Positions 43,705 through 51,173 of a stretch of DNA of 64,000 bases are shown here, one piece after another (the first letter of the stretch is position 1; the number at the start of each line of letters is the position of its first letter). The stretch is taken from NCBI RefSeq assembly GCF_042666655.1, contig NZ_JBHTDE010000015.1:1-64000 (forward strand). Reading direction: 5' to 3'. This stretch comes from Paracraurococcus sp042666655. Lineage in GTDB: Bacteria; Pseudomonadota; Alphaproteobacteria; Acetobacterales; Acetobacteraceae. The notes under the pieces were generated by a model that made no database searches, was not told where the DNA came from, and saw only the letters and a list, made by a program, of their open reading frames with translations. The position numbers and the translations under genes were made by a program.

Positions 43705-44445
43705 TCAGTGCGTGCGGAGAGGCTCGCGCTCGGCACTGACGGCCGAGGGTGCGGTCGCATCCAACCGGTAGGCGCCACGGTCGGTCAGCAGCAGTCGCGG
43801 GTTCGACGGATCAGCCTCCATCTTCTGCCGCAGGCGGTAGATGTGCGTCTCGAGCGTGTGGGTGGTGACCCCGCTGTTGAAGCCCCAGACATCGGTCAGC
43901 AGCGTCGCGCGATCCACGGCGGCGCCGTTCGCCCGGAGCAGGTACTTCAGGATCCGGCATTCCTTGTCGGTCAGCCGCACTTTGCGGTTCTTGCCGGGGT
44001 CCAGCAGCAGCCGAACCGCGGGGCGGAACTGGTAGGGGCCGATGGTGAAGACCGCGGCTTCCGAGTTGTCGAAGGTGCGAAGCTGGGCGCGCACCCGGGC
44101 CAGCAGTTCCGGCAGCCGGAACGGCTTGGCCACGTAGTCATTGGCGCCGGCATCGAGACCACGCACCACATCGGCTTCGGCATCGGCGCCGGTCAGCATG
44201 ATGATCGGGGTGGTGTTGCCGTCGCGCCGGAGCTTGGCGCAGAAGTCGCGACCATCGGCATCCGGCAGGCCGACATCGAGCAGGATGGCATCGTAGCGGA
44301 CATCCGCCTCGGCCAGCTTGGCGGTCGCTTCGGAGGCGCTCTCCGCCGCCACGGCGATGAAGCTGCCGTCCATGGCGATCTGCTCGGCGAGGGTTGCGCG
44401 GAGCGTGGCGTCGTCTTCGATGATGAGGATGGGGCGGGGGGTCAC
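43705..44445 (-). CDS. OmpR/PhoB-family response regulator
   Basis: A 246-residue two-component regulator. The receiver domain (about 5-118) has the acidic pair in ILIIEDDATLRATL, the phosphorylated Asp in AILLDVGLPDADGRDF, the Thr of IIMLTGADAEADVV and the Lys of ANDYVAKPFRLPELLAR. The C-terminal winged helix (about 135-232) has LTDKECRILKYLLRANGAA and the recognition part GVTTHTLETHIYRLRQKMEA, plus the wing YRL. The style is close to CtrA/FeuP-like alphaproteobacterial regulators. No sensor kinase is adjacent; the orphan kinases at 13-18 kb could supply phosphate, but this is speculation. Confidence 0.93.
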   Translation of the reverse strand: MTPRPILIIEDDATLRATLAEQIAMDGSFIAVAAESASEATAKLAEADVRYDAILLDVGLPDADGRDFCAKLRRDGNTTPIIMLTGADAEADVVRGLDAGANDYVAKPFRLPELLARVRAQLRTFDNSEAAVFTIGPYQFRPAVRLLLDPGKNRKVRLTDKECRILKYLLRANGAAVDRATLLTDVWGFNSGVTTHTLETHIYRLRQKMEADPSNPRLLLTDRGAYRLDATAPSAVSAEREPLRTH

Positions 44446-44544
44446 GACGGGGGGATCCTTGACCGGTGCGGCGGGGCATCGCTGTGCGGTGGTGTCTCAA
44501 AACTGATCCAACGCTCAACTTAGACGTTCAAATACGGGAGTGAG

Positions 44545-44712
44545 ATGATCCTCGGCAACGCCGAAATCAGCGCCCGCCAGCACGATGCTGTGTTGCAACG
44601 AACGCGTGCTGATTTTGGCTGGATGCGCGTATTGGTTGAATTGTACTGCGCCGCTCTACCGTGGTCGCAAAAAACCAAACGACGCGGCGACCATGACAGC
44701 CGAGCGGCCTAG
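44545..44712 (+). CDS. Possible small ORF between regulators
   Basis: A 55-codon frame starting at an ATG preceded by GGGAG (seven bases). The product reads MILGNAEISARQHDAVLQRT and DFGWMRVLVELYCAALPWSQ, with aromatic residues and a basic tail. No homologue is recognised. It lies in a 400-base gap between two divergent regulators and might be a decayed gene. Confidence 0.25.
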   Translation: MILGNAEISARQHDAVLQRTRADFGWMRVLVELYCAALPWSQKTKRRGDHDSRAA

Positions 44713-44850
44713 TGCTGCCCGGCAGGCAAGGTGGCAGCCCCTGATCCCTGCCCTCCCCTGCCCGCCTCGGTGCCGCTATTGCTCAAAAGAGCCGCGCCAA
44801 ACCTGGACCATTCACGCCGCGAGATGGCGGAGCAACTAGCGGCATTGCGC

Positions 44851-45231
44851 CTACCCAGCGCTGCGCCGCGGGTGCTCATCCGCGGTGCGATGTTCCGTGT
44901 CCGTCGCCGCCATGACCTGGCGCAAGGCGGTCAGGAACGCTTTCCCTTCTTGGGTCTGCTGCACGAGCACGCTGCGGCGATCCATCGGGTCCACCTTACG
45001 CCGGGCGAGACCCAGTTCACCCAACCGGTCCAGGGCTCGGGTGATGGCGGGCTTGGAGACGTTGAGTTCCGCAGCCAAGCCGCGAACCGTATGCGGGCCA
45101 GCGCTCAGGTAGACGGTGAGGAGGACGCCAAACTGGCGGCTGGTGAGATCGGCTTCGTCGCGCCGCACCAGGGCCAGGATCGTTTTGCGCAGCACTTGCG
45201 TCAGTGCGTCTTCGCCACTTGTAGCTGCCAT
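44851..45231 (-). CDS. MarR-family transcriptional regulator
   Basis: A 126-residue winged-helix regulator starting MAATSGEDALTQVLRKTIL. The HTH is ADLTSRQFGVLLTVYLSAG and HTVRGLAAELNVSKPAITRA with the wing ARRKVDPMDRRSVLVQQTQE, the conserved D-x-R-x-x wing of MarR proteins that contacts the minor groove. It is at the short end for the family. The ATG at 45231 follows an AGTGGCGAAG-free GC stretch; the longer frame upstream lacks family likeness. It probably represses a nearby gene or itself. Confidence 0.85.
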   Translation of the reverse strand: MAATSGEDALTQVLRKTILALVRRDEADLTSRQFGVLLTVYLSAGPHTVRGLAAELNVSKPAITRALDRLGELGLARRKVDPMDRRSVLVQQTQEGKAFLTALRQVMAATDTEHRTADEHPRRSAG

Positions 45232-45496
45232 GGTCTGTGCTCCTCTGCATCGAGAAGGCGATGCAGAGATTTTCGTTCCGATTGTCAGTAGGATGCGGCG
45301 TGACAGGTGCGCGACCAAGGCCACGCCATCATCGCGTTACAACGATCCGGGCCAAAGGTTGGGCGGGTCTGTTGTACCAGGAAAACAGGCGGAAACCTGC
45401 GGCCGCCCGCGATTGTGGCAGGCCTCTTCTAACACGCGGGAAGCGCGAAGAACGCGTGTTATAGGGGGCCTGGATGTCCGGTTGCGGCATTGCCCG

Positions 45497-45721
45497 TTAC
45501 GGCGCGTCGGGCGTGGCAGGTCCCTTTTCGTTATTAACAACGTCGATGCCGTTCTCGCGCAGCCAGGCAAGCAGGTCCTCGATGAACCCGGCGGACACCT
45601 GGCCCTCCGGCATGGCCGCGTTGAGCTCGTCGGTGGTGACGTAGCCTCTCTGCCGACTGCGGGCGATCAAGCCCTGCAGCGCCGTGCTCGTGGCATCGAG
45701 CAGTCTGCTACCCGCCGCCAT
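45497..45721 (-). CDS. Stand-alone sigma-70 region 1.1-like protein
   Basis: A 74-residue protein whose core ALQGLIARSRQRGYVTTDEL, NAAMPEGQVSAGFIEDLL and AWLRENGIDVVNNE closely follows region 1.1 of RpoD, the acidic domain that blocks the DNA channel of RNA polymerase before promoter melting. No other sigma regions are present, so the domain is free-standing. Its start overlaps the end of the upstream nucleoside-transferase-like gene by 14 bases. Such a protein could modulate polymerase or the major sigma factor; the role is not known. Confidence 0.7.
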   Translation of the reverse strand: MAAGSRLLDATSTALQGLIARSRQRGYVTTDELNAAMPEGQVSAGFIEDLLAWLRENGIDVVNNEKGPATPDAP

Positions 45722-46091
45722 GACCGGTGCCGGCCTTTGCTTTGGTAGGGCCTCGGCCAAGCGTGGCGACGATGCGTGCCGCAAGCCCCGCCGCGAGGTC
45801 CTCCGGCCTCTCCCAACGGAGCATGTCCTGGCTGCGGCGATCGCCGGCCCGAAGATCGACAGCCTGATCGACGCGACAGGTCGAGACCACAGGGATGCCC
45901 AGCCCGAGCGCGAACCCGGCAACGAACGGCACGGCACCGTCCGCCCGTGTGTAATCGGCAACCAGCAGCTGCGACTCGCGGATCTGGGACAGCACAGCCT
46001 CGGTGACGCCCTCAGCCAAGCCGGTCGGAAGCGGCGGCTCGGATCGCGGGAAGGTATCCGTGCACCCAGGCTTTCGCCGTCTCGAGTCCAA
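45708..46091 (-). CDS. Nucleoside 2-deoxyribosyltransferase / TIR-like fragment or short protein
   Basis: A 127-residue frame. The recognisable part is AVLSQIRESQLLVADYTRAD followed by GAVPFVAGFALGLGIPVVST and CRVDQAVDL, matching the C-terminal half of nucleoside 2-deoxyribosyltransferase/TIR-like enzymes (pattern IRES-x-x-VVAD, then YEAGFALGLGIPVI). The usual catalytic Glu of EAGFA is replaced by Val (PFVAGFA), and the N-terminal strand with the first motif is absent. It may therefore be a truncated or inactive copy, or a short binding protein. It overlaps the sigma 1.1-like gene. Confidence 0.55.
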   Translation of the reverse strand: MDSRRRKPGCTDTFPRSEPPLPTGLAEGVTEAVLSQIRESQLLVADYTRADGAVPFVAGFALGLGIPVVSTCRVDQAVDLRAGDRRSQDMLRWERPEDLAAGLAARIVATLGRGPTKAKAGTGHGGG

Positions 46092-46242
46092 CGGTCACGG
46101 CACCGAAGCTCCGCCCTGGCCCCCCCATCCCCACACCCATTGCCTCGGTCAGCCCGCCCTCGGTCAAGTCCTGCTGCTGCAGGAAGTAGACGGCATGGCT
46201 TTCGCGCTCGCTGAACAGCGCGAGCAGGACACGGGCAGCGAT

Positions 46243-46270
46243 TTAGCTACATAGTAGTAGCTAGCTGCTA
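46243..46270. repeat. TAGCTA-rich repeat cluster
   Basis: TAGCTAC, TAGTAGTAG, CTAGCTGCTAG packed into 28 AT-rich bases. Related clusters occur near the replication and partition genes (47.97, 49.35, 49.73 and 50.45 kb). Confidence 0.5.
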
Positions 46271-46409
46271 GAAAGACGCGGCTATATCGCACAAGCATCA
46301 CAGCCTCGCAGGCCACTTCCACATGCGTTTCAAGAAAGTTGCGACGGCAAGAACCAGTGCCTCTCAAGCTTGCGAGGAAATGGTAGACCTGTGCCCGCAG
46401 CAATAGCTG

Positions 46410-47970
46410 GTCGCCCGTGAACTACGGGGTTTTCAGGCGGCTGCTGGGCTGAGCTGGTGTTCCGCCTGGACCTGCGGCGACGACTGCAGGAGGCTGAGCA
46501 AGCACGCCAAGAGCCAGGCCAGCCAGACGCGGAGCAGGCGGAGGTTGTGGGCGGTGGCGGCGAGGACGAGGTTGGTGGCGTCGCCTTCGGTACCGCGGAG
46601 GAAGTTGCGGCCGAGCAGGCCGTCGCTCTTCAGGTGACCGATGACGGGCTCGATGGCGCTGCGGCGGCGTCGCTCGCGGCGGATGGTGGGCGTGACGCCG
46701 CGCTTCTGGCCGGAGACGAACACGCGGGCGCGGTCGGCGTCGTGGCCGCGGTAGCCGCGGTCGACATAGGCGCGCTCGATCTCGACGCCGGTGATGCGCT
46801 CGGTCTGGGCGATCTGGTCGGCCAAGGTGTGGCCGTCATAGGGGTTGCCCGGCAGGGCGCGGGCGCTGAGGACGAACTGCCCGCCGGGCGCGACCGCGTT
46901 GGTGGTGGCGAGCGAGACCTTCACGCCGAACTCATAGCGGGCCTGCGCCTTGCCCTTGCCGATGCACTCCACCTCCGGCGCGTGCAGCGAGTAGAGCTTG
47001 TCACGGCCGCGGTCCTCGCGGCGTTGCCGCAGCAGCCGGGCAATGAGGCCGAGCGGCCCGGCCAGGGCGGCCTGCACGGCAGCCTTGCCGGCGATCTTGC
47101 GGCCGATGTCGCGGAACAGCCGTCCGAGCCAAGTGCGCAACTGCCGGACGTGGCGCTCGGCCTGGCGTCGGCGTCCGGCGTGGATCAGCCTGGCGGCCTC
47201 GCGCCGGGCCCGCCTGGCCACCCGCAGGTAGGACTGGCGCAGCCGGATGCCGTGCCGCCGGGCCAGCCGCGCCAGGATCTCGATGCCGCGGTTCAGCAGC
47301 TTGCTGTCGGTGGGGTGCGTCACCGCCTTGGGCTGCACCGTGGTGTCGATGGTGACGCGCTGCAGGTGCTTGTCCTCGACGGCACCGCCGCGCCGTGCCG
47401 CGGCCAGGCTCTCGGCCAACAGCACCTCCAGCCGTTTGGCACCGATGCGCTGGCGCCAGCGCGTCAGCGAGGAGCGGTCCAGCGGCAGGGCATGCTGGAA
47501 GAACACCTCGCCGCAGAACAGCTGCACGTAGGGGCTGTCGAGGTAGCGCGCGCAGATGGCTTCGTCGGACAGCGCGTCCATGTGCTTCAGCAGGTGCAGC
47601 CCGACCATCAGCCGCGTCGGCAGGCCGGGCCGGCCGCCGTCGGTGTAGAGCGCCCCGAACTCCGCCTCGAACCGGCTCCAGTCGATCAGCCCGGCCAGGC
47701 GCACCAGCGCATGCCGCGGGTCCACCAGGTTCTCCAGCCGGGCGCGGAAGAGGTCAGCCTGCGGCTCGGCCTCGGGCTGCTTCGGGCGCATCGGCGACCT
47801 CTCCCTGCCGGGGTGCCGAGGACCGAATCACGCCCCGTCCGGGCCCGCAACGCACAGCCCCGTTTGCAAGCTTCCGACCCCTGCTCAGGGCCAAGCCTGC
47901 AAAACCGGATACTGTCCGACCGCCGGAAAGCCGCAGAAAACCGCCATTCGCCAGCTATTTCACGGCCGAC
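46410..47970 (-). mobile_element. IS5-type insertion sequence, apparently complete
   Basis: A 1561-bp element. The ends are short inverted repeats (GTCGCCCGTGAACTA at 46410-46424 and its partner at 47956-47970, 13 of 15 positions identical). TAGCTG is found directly outside both ends (46404-46409 and 47971-47976), consistent with a target duplication or with insertion between two copies of the local TAGCT repeats. The single transposase gene is intact, so it may be active. It sits at the border of the replication region, immediately behind repA. Confidence 0.8.
46433..47791 (-). CDS. IS5-family transposase
   Basis: A 452-residue DDE transposase. The N-terminal DUF772-type domain is clear (DPRHALVRLAGLIDWSRFEA, GRPGLPTRLMVGLHLLKHMD, ALSDEAICARYLDSPYVQLF). 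Catalytic residues: Asp in LQRVTIDTTVQPKAV, Asp in IERAYVDRGYRGHDADRARV and Glu in RSAIEPVIGHLKSDGLLGRN. An arginine-rich insertion (about 195-260) lies between the first two. The frame is complete and starts at the ATG nearest the inner side of the inverted repeat. It overlaps a long antisense open frame that is a compositional shadow. Confidence 0.92.
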   Translation of the reverse strand: MRPKQPEAEPQADLFRARLENLVDPRHALVRLAGLIDWSRFEAEFGALYTDGGRPGLPTRLMVGLHLLKHMDALSDEAICARYLDSPYVQLFCGEVFFQHALPLDRSSLTRWRQRIGAKRLEVLLAESLAAARRGGAVEDKHLQRVTIDTTVQPKAVTHPTDSKLLNRGIEILARLARRHGIRLRQSYLRVARRARREAARLIHAGRRRQAERHVRQLRTWLGRLFRDIGRKIAGKAAVQAALAGPLGLIARLLRQRREDRGRDKLYSLHAPEVECIGKGKAQARYEFGVKVSLATTNAVAPGGQFVLSARALPGNPYDGHTLADQIAQTERITGVEIERAYVDRGYRGHDADRARVFVSGQKRGVTPTIRRERRRRSAIEPVIGHLKSDGLLGRNFLRGTEGDATNLVLAATAHNLRLLRVWLAWLLACLLSLLQSSPQVQAEHQLSPAAA

Positions 47971-47983
47971 TAGCTGCTATGCC

Positions 47984-48988
47984 CTAGGAGCTAGCAGATA
48001 CGGATTTCTTCAACGTCTTGCCTACCGGCCGGATGCGCTCCGCAACAGGTGCGGGAGAGGGCATAAGTGTGACGGCCTCTTCGTCCACACGCACCTGCGC
48101 CTCCGGATAGGCGGCCAGGGCAAGCGCCAAAGCTTCCCGTGCGTGTGCACGGAACTGCCGGGCCTGTGCAAAGCCGGCACCGAACTGCCGGTACAAGGCC
48201 GGCCACGGAACACGCGTTGGCCGCGTGAGGTGGTGCAAGCGGTAGGCGAGCCAGATGTAGAGATCGATGGCCATGCTGCGCCCCGCCATTGTGCGGATTG
48301 CAGCCTCGCGCACCGGCAATGGGTGCCGAATCAGCGACTCGTAGAAAACCTCGTCGAGCAGCACCGTTTCCCGCCAGAGCGAGAGCTGTGAGCCGATGTC
48401 GCGGCCAGGCAGGATCGCCTCGCGAACGAAGCCGCCATTCAGAACCGCCTCTCCGGCCTCGCCGAGGCGGTAGAATGTAAGTCGGCAGAGGCTCAAGCGT
48501 CGGCTCTGCTCGCGGACCGCCTCATAGCCTTTGCCGCCGCTATTGAGACCCATCGCCTTCAGCCAGCTGTGCATCGACCGGCCGAGCTCGACCTCGCGCG
48601 AGCGGGTCTTGATAGCTTCCGTCTGGAGGTACAGCAGGATCAGCCGGGCGACATAGCCGAAGGGGATGCCGACAACGATACCGTCGTGGCTCTTGCCACT
48701 CTCGATGCGCAAACGGACGTCAGCACCATCGCGGACCCACTCGGAAGCGTCGATCCGTTTATGCGGCAGCGCCGTCATAGCGAAGCCGGCGTGCACATAG
48801 CCGGGAGCGGCTTCCTCGTCTGTCAGAACTTGATGGACAGCCTCGACGCAGCGGCGGTCTAGGCTCGTCACGGCCAAGCCCAAAGCGCGCTCCATTCCCA
48901 AGGTCTCGAGCTGCCGCCGAAGGCGGCCCTCGAGAGCATCGTCGGCGCCGATCGAAGTGACCCAGGGGTTTAAGGCGGACTCGGACAT
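47984..48988 (-). CDS. repA: RepA-type plasmid replication initiator
   Basis: A 334-residue replication protein similar to the plasmid RepA family found on alphaproteobacterial iteron plasmids. Motifs include PGYVHAGFAMTALPHKRID, IVVGIPFGYVARLILLYLQT, GRSMHSWLKAMGLNSGG, AVREQSRRLSLCRLTFYRLG and MAIDLYIWLAYRLHHLTRPT, a winged-helix-like initiator. The ATG at 48988 is taken; longer upstream frame lies in the iterons. Seven copies of a 17-bp iteron and a DnaA box lie just upstream, which is the expected layout: RepA binds iterons to open the origin and also represses its own gene. The IS5-type element abuts its 3' end. Confidence 0.9.
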   Translation of the reverse strand: MSESALNPWVTSIGADDALEGRLRRQLETLGMERALGLAVTSLDRRCVEAVHQVLTDEEAAPGYVHAGFAMTALPHKRIDASEWVRDGADVRLRIESGKSHDGIVVGIPFGYVARLILLYLQTEAIKTRSREVELGRSMHSWLKAMGLNSGGKGYEAVREQSRRLSLCRLTFYRLGEAGEAVLNGGFVREAILPGRDIGSQLSLWRETVLLDEVFYESLIRHPLPVREAAIRTMAGRSMAIDLYIWLAYRLHHLTRPTRVPWPALYRQFGAGFAQARQFRAHAREALALALAAYPEAQVRVDEEAVTLMPSPAPVAERIRPVGKTLKKSVSASS

Positions 48989-49025
48989 TGGCGTCAGCTT
49001 GCCCGTGCTGATGCCGCAACTGCAA

Positions 49026-49337
49026 TTCGTACTCTGCTGACGGCTGGATCGAGTTGCCGAAATCCACAAGCCAGGTTCGTACCCTGGTGACGCTCCTAGT
49101 AGGCTATTAGAGTCCTATTAGGATGCGTCACCAGAGTACGGGGGACGACTCCGGTTTGCGTCACCAGAGTACGAAGAAGCGTCAGCAGAGTACGAAGTAG
49201 CTTGTGGATAGCGCGGTAGGTCGCCCCGGCTCTTGGCGTCACCAGAGTACGAACATCGCATGGTGGGATGCAGGTCTGGGCGACGATGCGGGTTGCACCA
49301 GCCGGCTGGAAAGGTGGTCAATTCGTACTCTAGTGAC
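49026..49337. repeat. Plasmid origin: seven iterons of about 17 bp
   Basis: Iteron consensus CGTCACCAGAGTACGAA. Direct copies: 49126-49140 (short), 49159-49175, 49180-49196 (GTCAGC variant), 49237-49253. Inverted copies: 49026-49042 (within the repA 5' region), 49076-49092 and 49322-49338. Two direct copies are separated by only four bases. An AT-rich segment with TAGTAGGCTATTAGAGTCC at 49096-49120 may be the melting region. The array is directly upstream of repA and identifies oriV. Confidence 0.9.
49203..49211 (+). promoter_or_regulatory. DnaA box within the origin
   Basis: TGTGGATAG differs at one position from the DnaA-box consensus (TGTGGATAA on this strand) and lies between iterons, the usual place for host DnaA binding at iteron origins. 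Confidence 0.6.
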
Positions 49338-49346
49338 ACCGCGAAT

Positions 49347-49385
49347 GTAGCTACTATCACCTAGCATAGCTTTGCTAGCTACTAC
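49347..49385. repeat. TAGCTA-rich repeats downstream of the RHH gene
   Basis: GTAGCTACTAT, CTAGCATAGC and GCTAGCTACTAC within 39 AT-rich bases that overlap the end of the ribbon-helix-helix gene. Its close resemblance to the clusters before parA and the RHH gene suggests binding sites for the RHH protein or ParA complex. Confidence 0.5.
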
Positions 49386-49704
49386 CGCGCCGTCGTGGGG
49401 CTGGTGTTGCCTTGAGGTCCTCAGGGTGCACGGCGAAGCCAGACGCTGCGAGCGCACGGCAGATAAGCACCTTCTGGGTTGTGCCCTCAGCCCTGGCGCG
49501 GTCGGCAAGTTGGTCTCCGAGGCCGCAGCGGACGCGGATGTTCACCTGCACCAACTTATCATCGGGCTTAGCCTCTAGCTGAGCGGGCGCCGGCGTGAGG
49601 GCCGCCGGCGGCAACCCTGCCTGTTGTGCAACTGTGTCCGCTGCAACGAGCGCATCGCGTGCCGAAGGCCGGGCCATGGCGGGCTTCAACCCCTTGCTCG
49701 ACAT
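49375..49704 (-). CDS. Ribbon-helix-helix partition/copy-control partner of ParA
   Basis: A 109-residue protein starting MSSKGLKPAMARPSARDALV. After a flexible proline/alanine-rich N terminus, the C-terminal ~55 residues form a ribbon-helix-helix: KLVQVNIRVRCGLGDQLADR followed by ARAEGTTQKVLICRALAASG. The beta-strand VNIRV inserts into DNA in this family. It is downstream of parA in the same direction with a 46-base gap of TAGCTA repeats, the arrangement of type Ib partition modules, in which the small RHH protein binds parS and regulates the operon. ATG at 49704 is used because the preceding frame has no likeness. Confidence 0.75.
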   Translation of the reverse strand: MSSKGLKPAMARPSARDALVAADTVAQQAGLPPAALTPAPAQLEAKPDDKLVQVNIRVRCGLGDQLADRARAEGTTQKVLICRALAASGFAVHPEDLKATPAPRRRGSS

Positions 49705-49724
49705 AGTCGGCTCCTCCATTTCGA

Positions 49725-49753
49725 AGCTATTTACTAGCATATATTAGCTACTA
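49725..49753. repeat. TAGCTA-rich repeats between parA and RHH genes
   Basis: GAAGCTATTTACTAGCATATATTAGCTACTAAG: AT-rich, with half-sites TAGCTA/TAGCAT in both directions. Candidate operator/parS site. Confidence 0.45.
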
Positions 49754-50413
49754 AGCCGCCGCTGAAGCAGACGGCCGGTTCGGGAGCCAGCCGAGGCTCC
49801 GAAGTTCCGCGATCAGCGCCGCGACCTCCTGGCCAGCGTCACCGCTTGGTACCCGCCCGGAGAAGGTCATTTCGGCAAACGCTACCCGATCGCCGATACT
49901 GGCTTCGGTGCGGGGGAGGGTGGCCGCGTCGAGTTCAGCGAGGGCGTGCCGTGTGACGGCTGTGGCAAGCTTGAGCCGGCACGGCACGACCCGGGCCGGA
50001 ATTGCGCGACGAGCGGCACGGGCCGCGCCCTCAATGAGCTTCAGGGTCTTGGCCGCTTGCTCAATGTCGGCGCGGCTCGGGGTACAGGGGACAAGCACCG
50101 CGTCCGCCGCGGCGATGGCCAAGAGGGCCGCTCGATTGCCGAAGCCGGCGGTGTCGACGAGCACCAAGTCGGAGGAGGGGGCCAATTCATCAATTGCCTC
50201 CGCGAGCCGGGTCTCGTCGGCCTCGGCGCGAACCGCGACGGTGGGACCTTCGTAAGCGCCCTCCGCCCAAGAGGCATAAGCTCGGTTGGGGTCAGCGTCG
50301 ACGACCGCCACCCGGAAGCCCTCGGCCGCGAGCGTGCCCGCCAACGCCATCACCAGCGTGGTCTTGCCGGCGCCGCCCTTGGTCGATGCCACCGTCAGGA
50401 TCGTTGAGGCCAT
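49751..50413 (-). CDS. parA: ParA-type partition ATPase
   Basis: A 220-residue Walker-type ATPase that segregates the plasmid. It shows the deviant Walker A STKGGAGKTTLVMALAGTLA, Walker A' FRVAVVDADPNRAYASWAEG and Walker B SDLVLVDTAGFGNRAALLAI, and ends LRSLGWLPNR. It lacks the N-terminal HTH of large ParA proteins and so belongs to the small ParA (type Ib) class. Start at ATG 50413; the longer frame upstream has no family likeness. An AT-rich repeat cluster lies in front, suggesting regulation by the RHH protein. Confidence 0.92.
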   Translation of the reverse strand: MASTILTVASTKGGAGKTTLVMALAGTLAAEGFRVAVVDADPNRAYASWAEGAYEGPTVAVRAEADETRLAEAIDELAPSSDLVLVDTAGFGNRAALLAIAAADAVLVPCTPSRADIEQAAKTLKLIEGAARAARRAIPARVVPCRLKLATAVTRHALAELDAATLPRTEASIGDRVAFAEMTFSGRVPSGDAGQEVAALIAELRSLGWLPNRPSASAAA

Positions 50414-50445
50414 AGATCCTCCTGTTCCGATTGGTCTGGAGTGTA

Positions 50446-50520
50446 ACAAGCTATACTACATGAACGGCTAACAGCAAGCAGCTAGCTGCTATTAAAGCTA
50501 GCTACGCACTATCATATAGC
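50446..50520. repeat. TAGCTA-rich repeats upstream of parA
   Basis: Contains AAGCTATACTACA, CAAGCAGCTAGCTGCTATTA, AAGCTAGCTACGCACTATCA and TATAGC in about 75 AT-rich bases directly upstream of the parA start. AGCTAGCT is self-complementary. A likely promoter with an operator or centromere array. Confidence 0.55.
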
Positions 50521-50662
50521 GGGCAGTGCAGGCCTGTCGGACCAAGGAATGCTCGAATATGGCATCGCCGGCCGACTTGCGAAAAGCTGGCATCATCGCA
50601 AGCCAGAACGACCAAACCGGTGGTAACCTGTCCGCTGCCAAAGAGGGCAGCAGAGCAGGGGC

Positions 50663-50827
50663 ATGCCGGGCAGCGTGAGACGAGAGCATCAGGCGGCGCG
50701 GCTGCTGATCCGGCGGCAGTGGCGCGAGGGCGATGTGATGGCCCTATAGGCGGCCGCCGGCCGGCTGGGCCTCGAGGTGCCGCTGGAGGGCCTCGGCGTG
50801 CCGACCGGGCTGGAGCAAGCATCTTAG
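50663..50827 (+). pseudogene. Relic of the dispersed small HTH family (copy 5)
   Basis: On the plus strand: MPGSVRREHQAARLLIRRQW and REGDVMAL, a TAG stop, then AAAGRLGLEVP. This is the C-terminal half of the family with one in-frame stop (GCC-type codon replaced) and a lost N-terminal core. The only copy on this strand. It marks the border between the partition genes and the defence island. Confidence 0.75.
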
Positions 50828-51173
50828 CGCGCTACCGGCCCGGGTGCCCGAGGCCGCCGCATGGAGCGGCCAACGCCGAGAGTGAGCGGGCATTGTGCCA
50901 GGTGCTCGGCTACATCGGGCAAGCCCAGGGTGGTTCACCATCCTCCTCGAGCAATCCGACGACTGGGCAACTTGGCGATCCCGCAACATGACCCTGGATA
51001 CGATCGGCACTCTAAGCGATTGCCCACGTCAGCTTGCCAGCTGTGACCAGCTGACCGGGCGGACTAACCAGCCCAGAAACATCGCTCCTACAGCACGCCA
51101 TGGAGCATGGTCTTGACCCACTTTAGCGTGGCAAGGATTCTCAACGAGAACAACCCGTGGTAATGTCCATTTC
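50828..51173 (+). promoter_or_regulatory. Upstream region of the defence operon
   Basis: About 345 bases without a gene. TTGACC at 51113-51118 and GATTCT 17 bases later (51136-51141) could be a weak promoter with transcription starting about 25 bases before the first GTG. The -10 matches the consensus at only three positions. No operator dyad is obvious. Confidence 0.3.

Noticed and set aside
46457..48391. 644-codon plus-strand frame opposite the IS5 transposase and repA
   Set aside because: Antisense to two well-supported genes; no family resemblance.
49026..49338. CRISPR array
   Set aside because: The repeats are 17 bp, in both orientations, irregularly spaced and next to repA with a DnaA box; they are iterons. 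No other regular repeat-spacer pattern was found.
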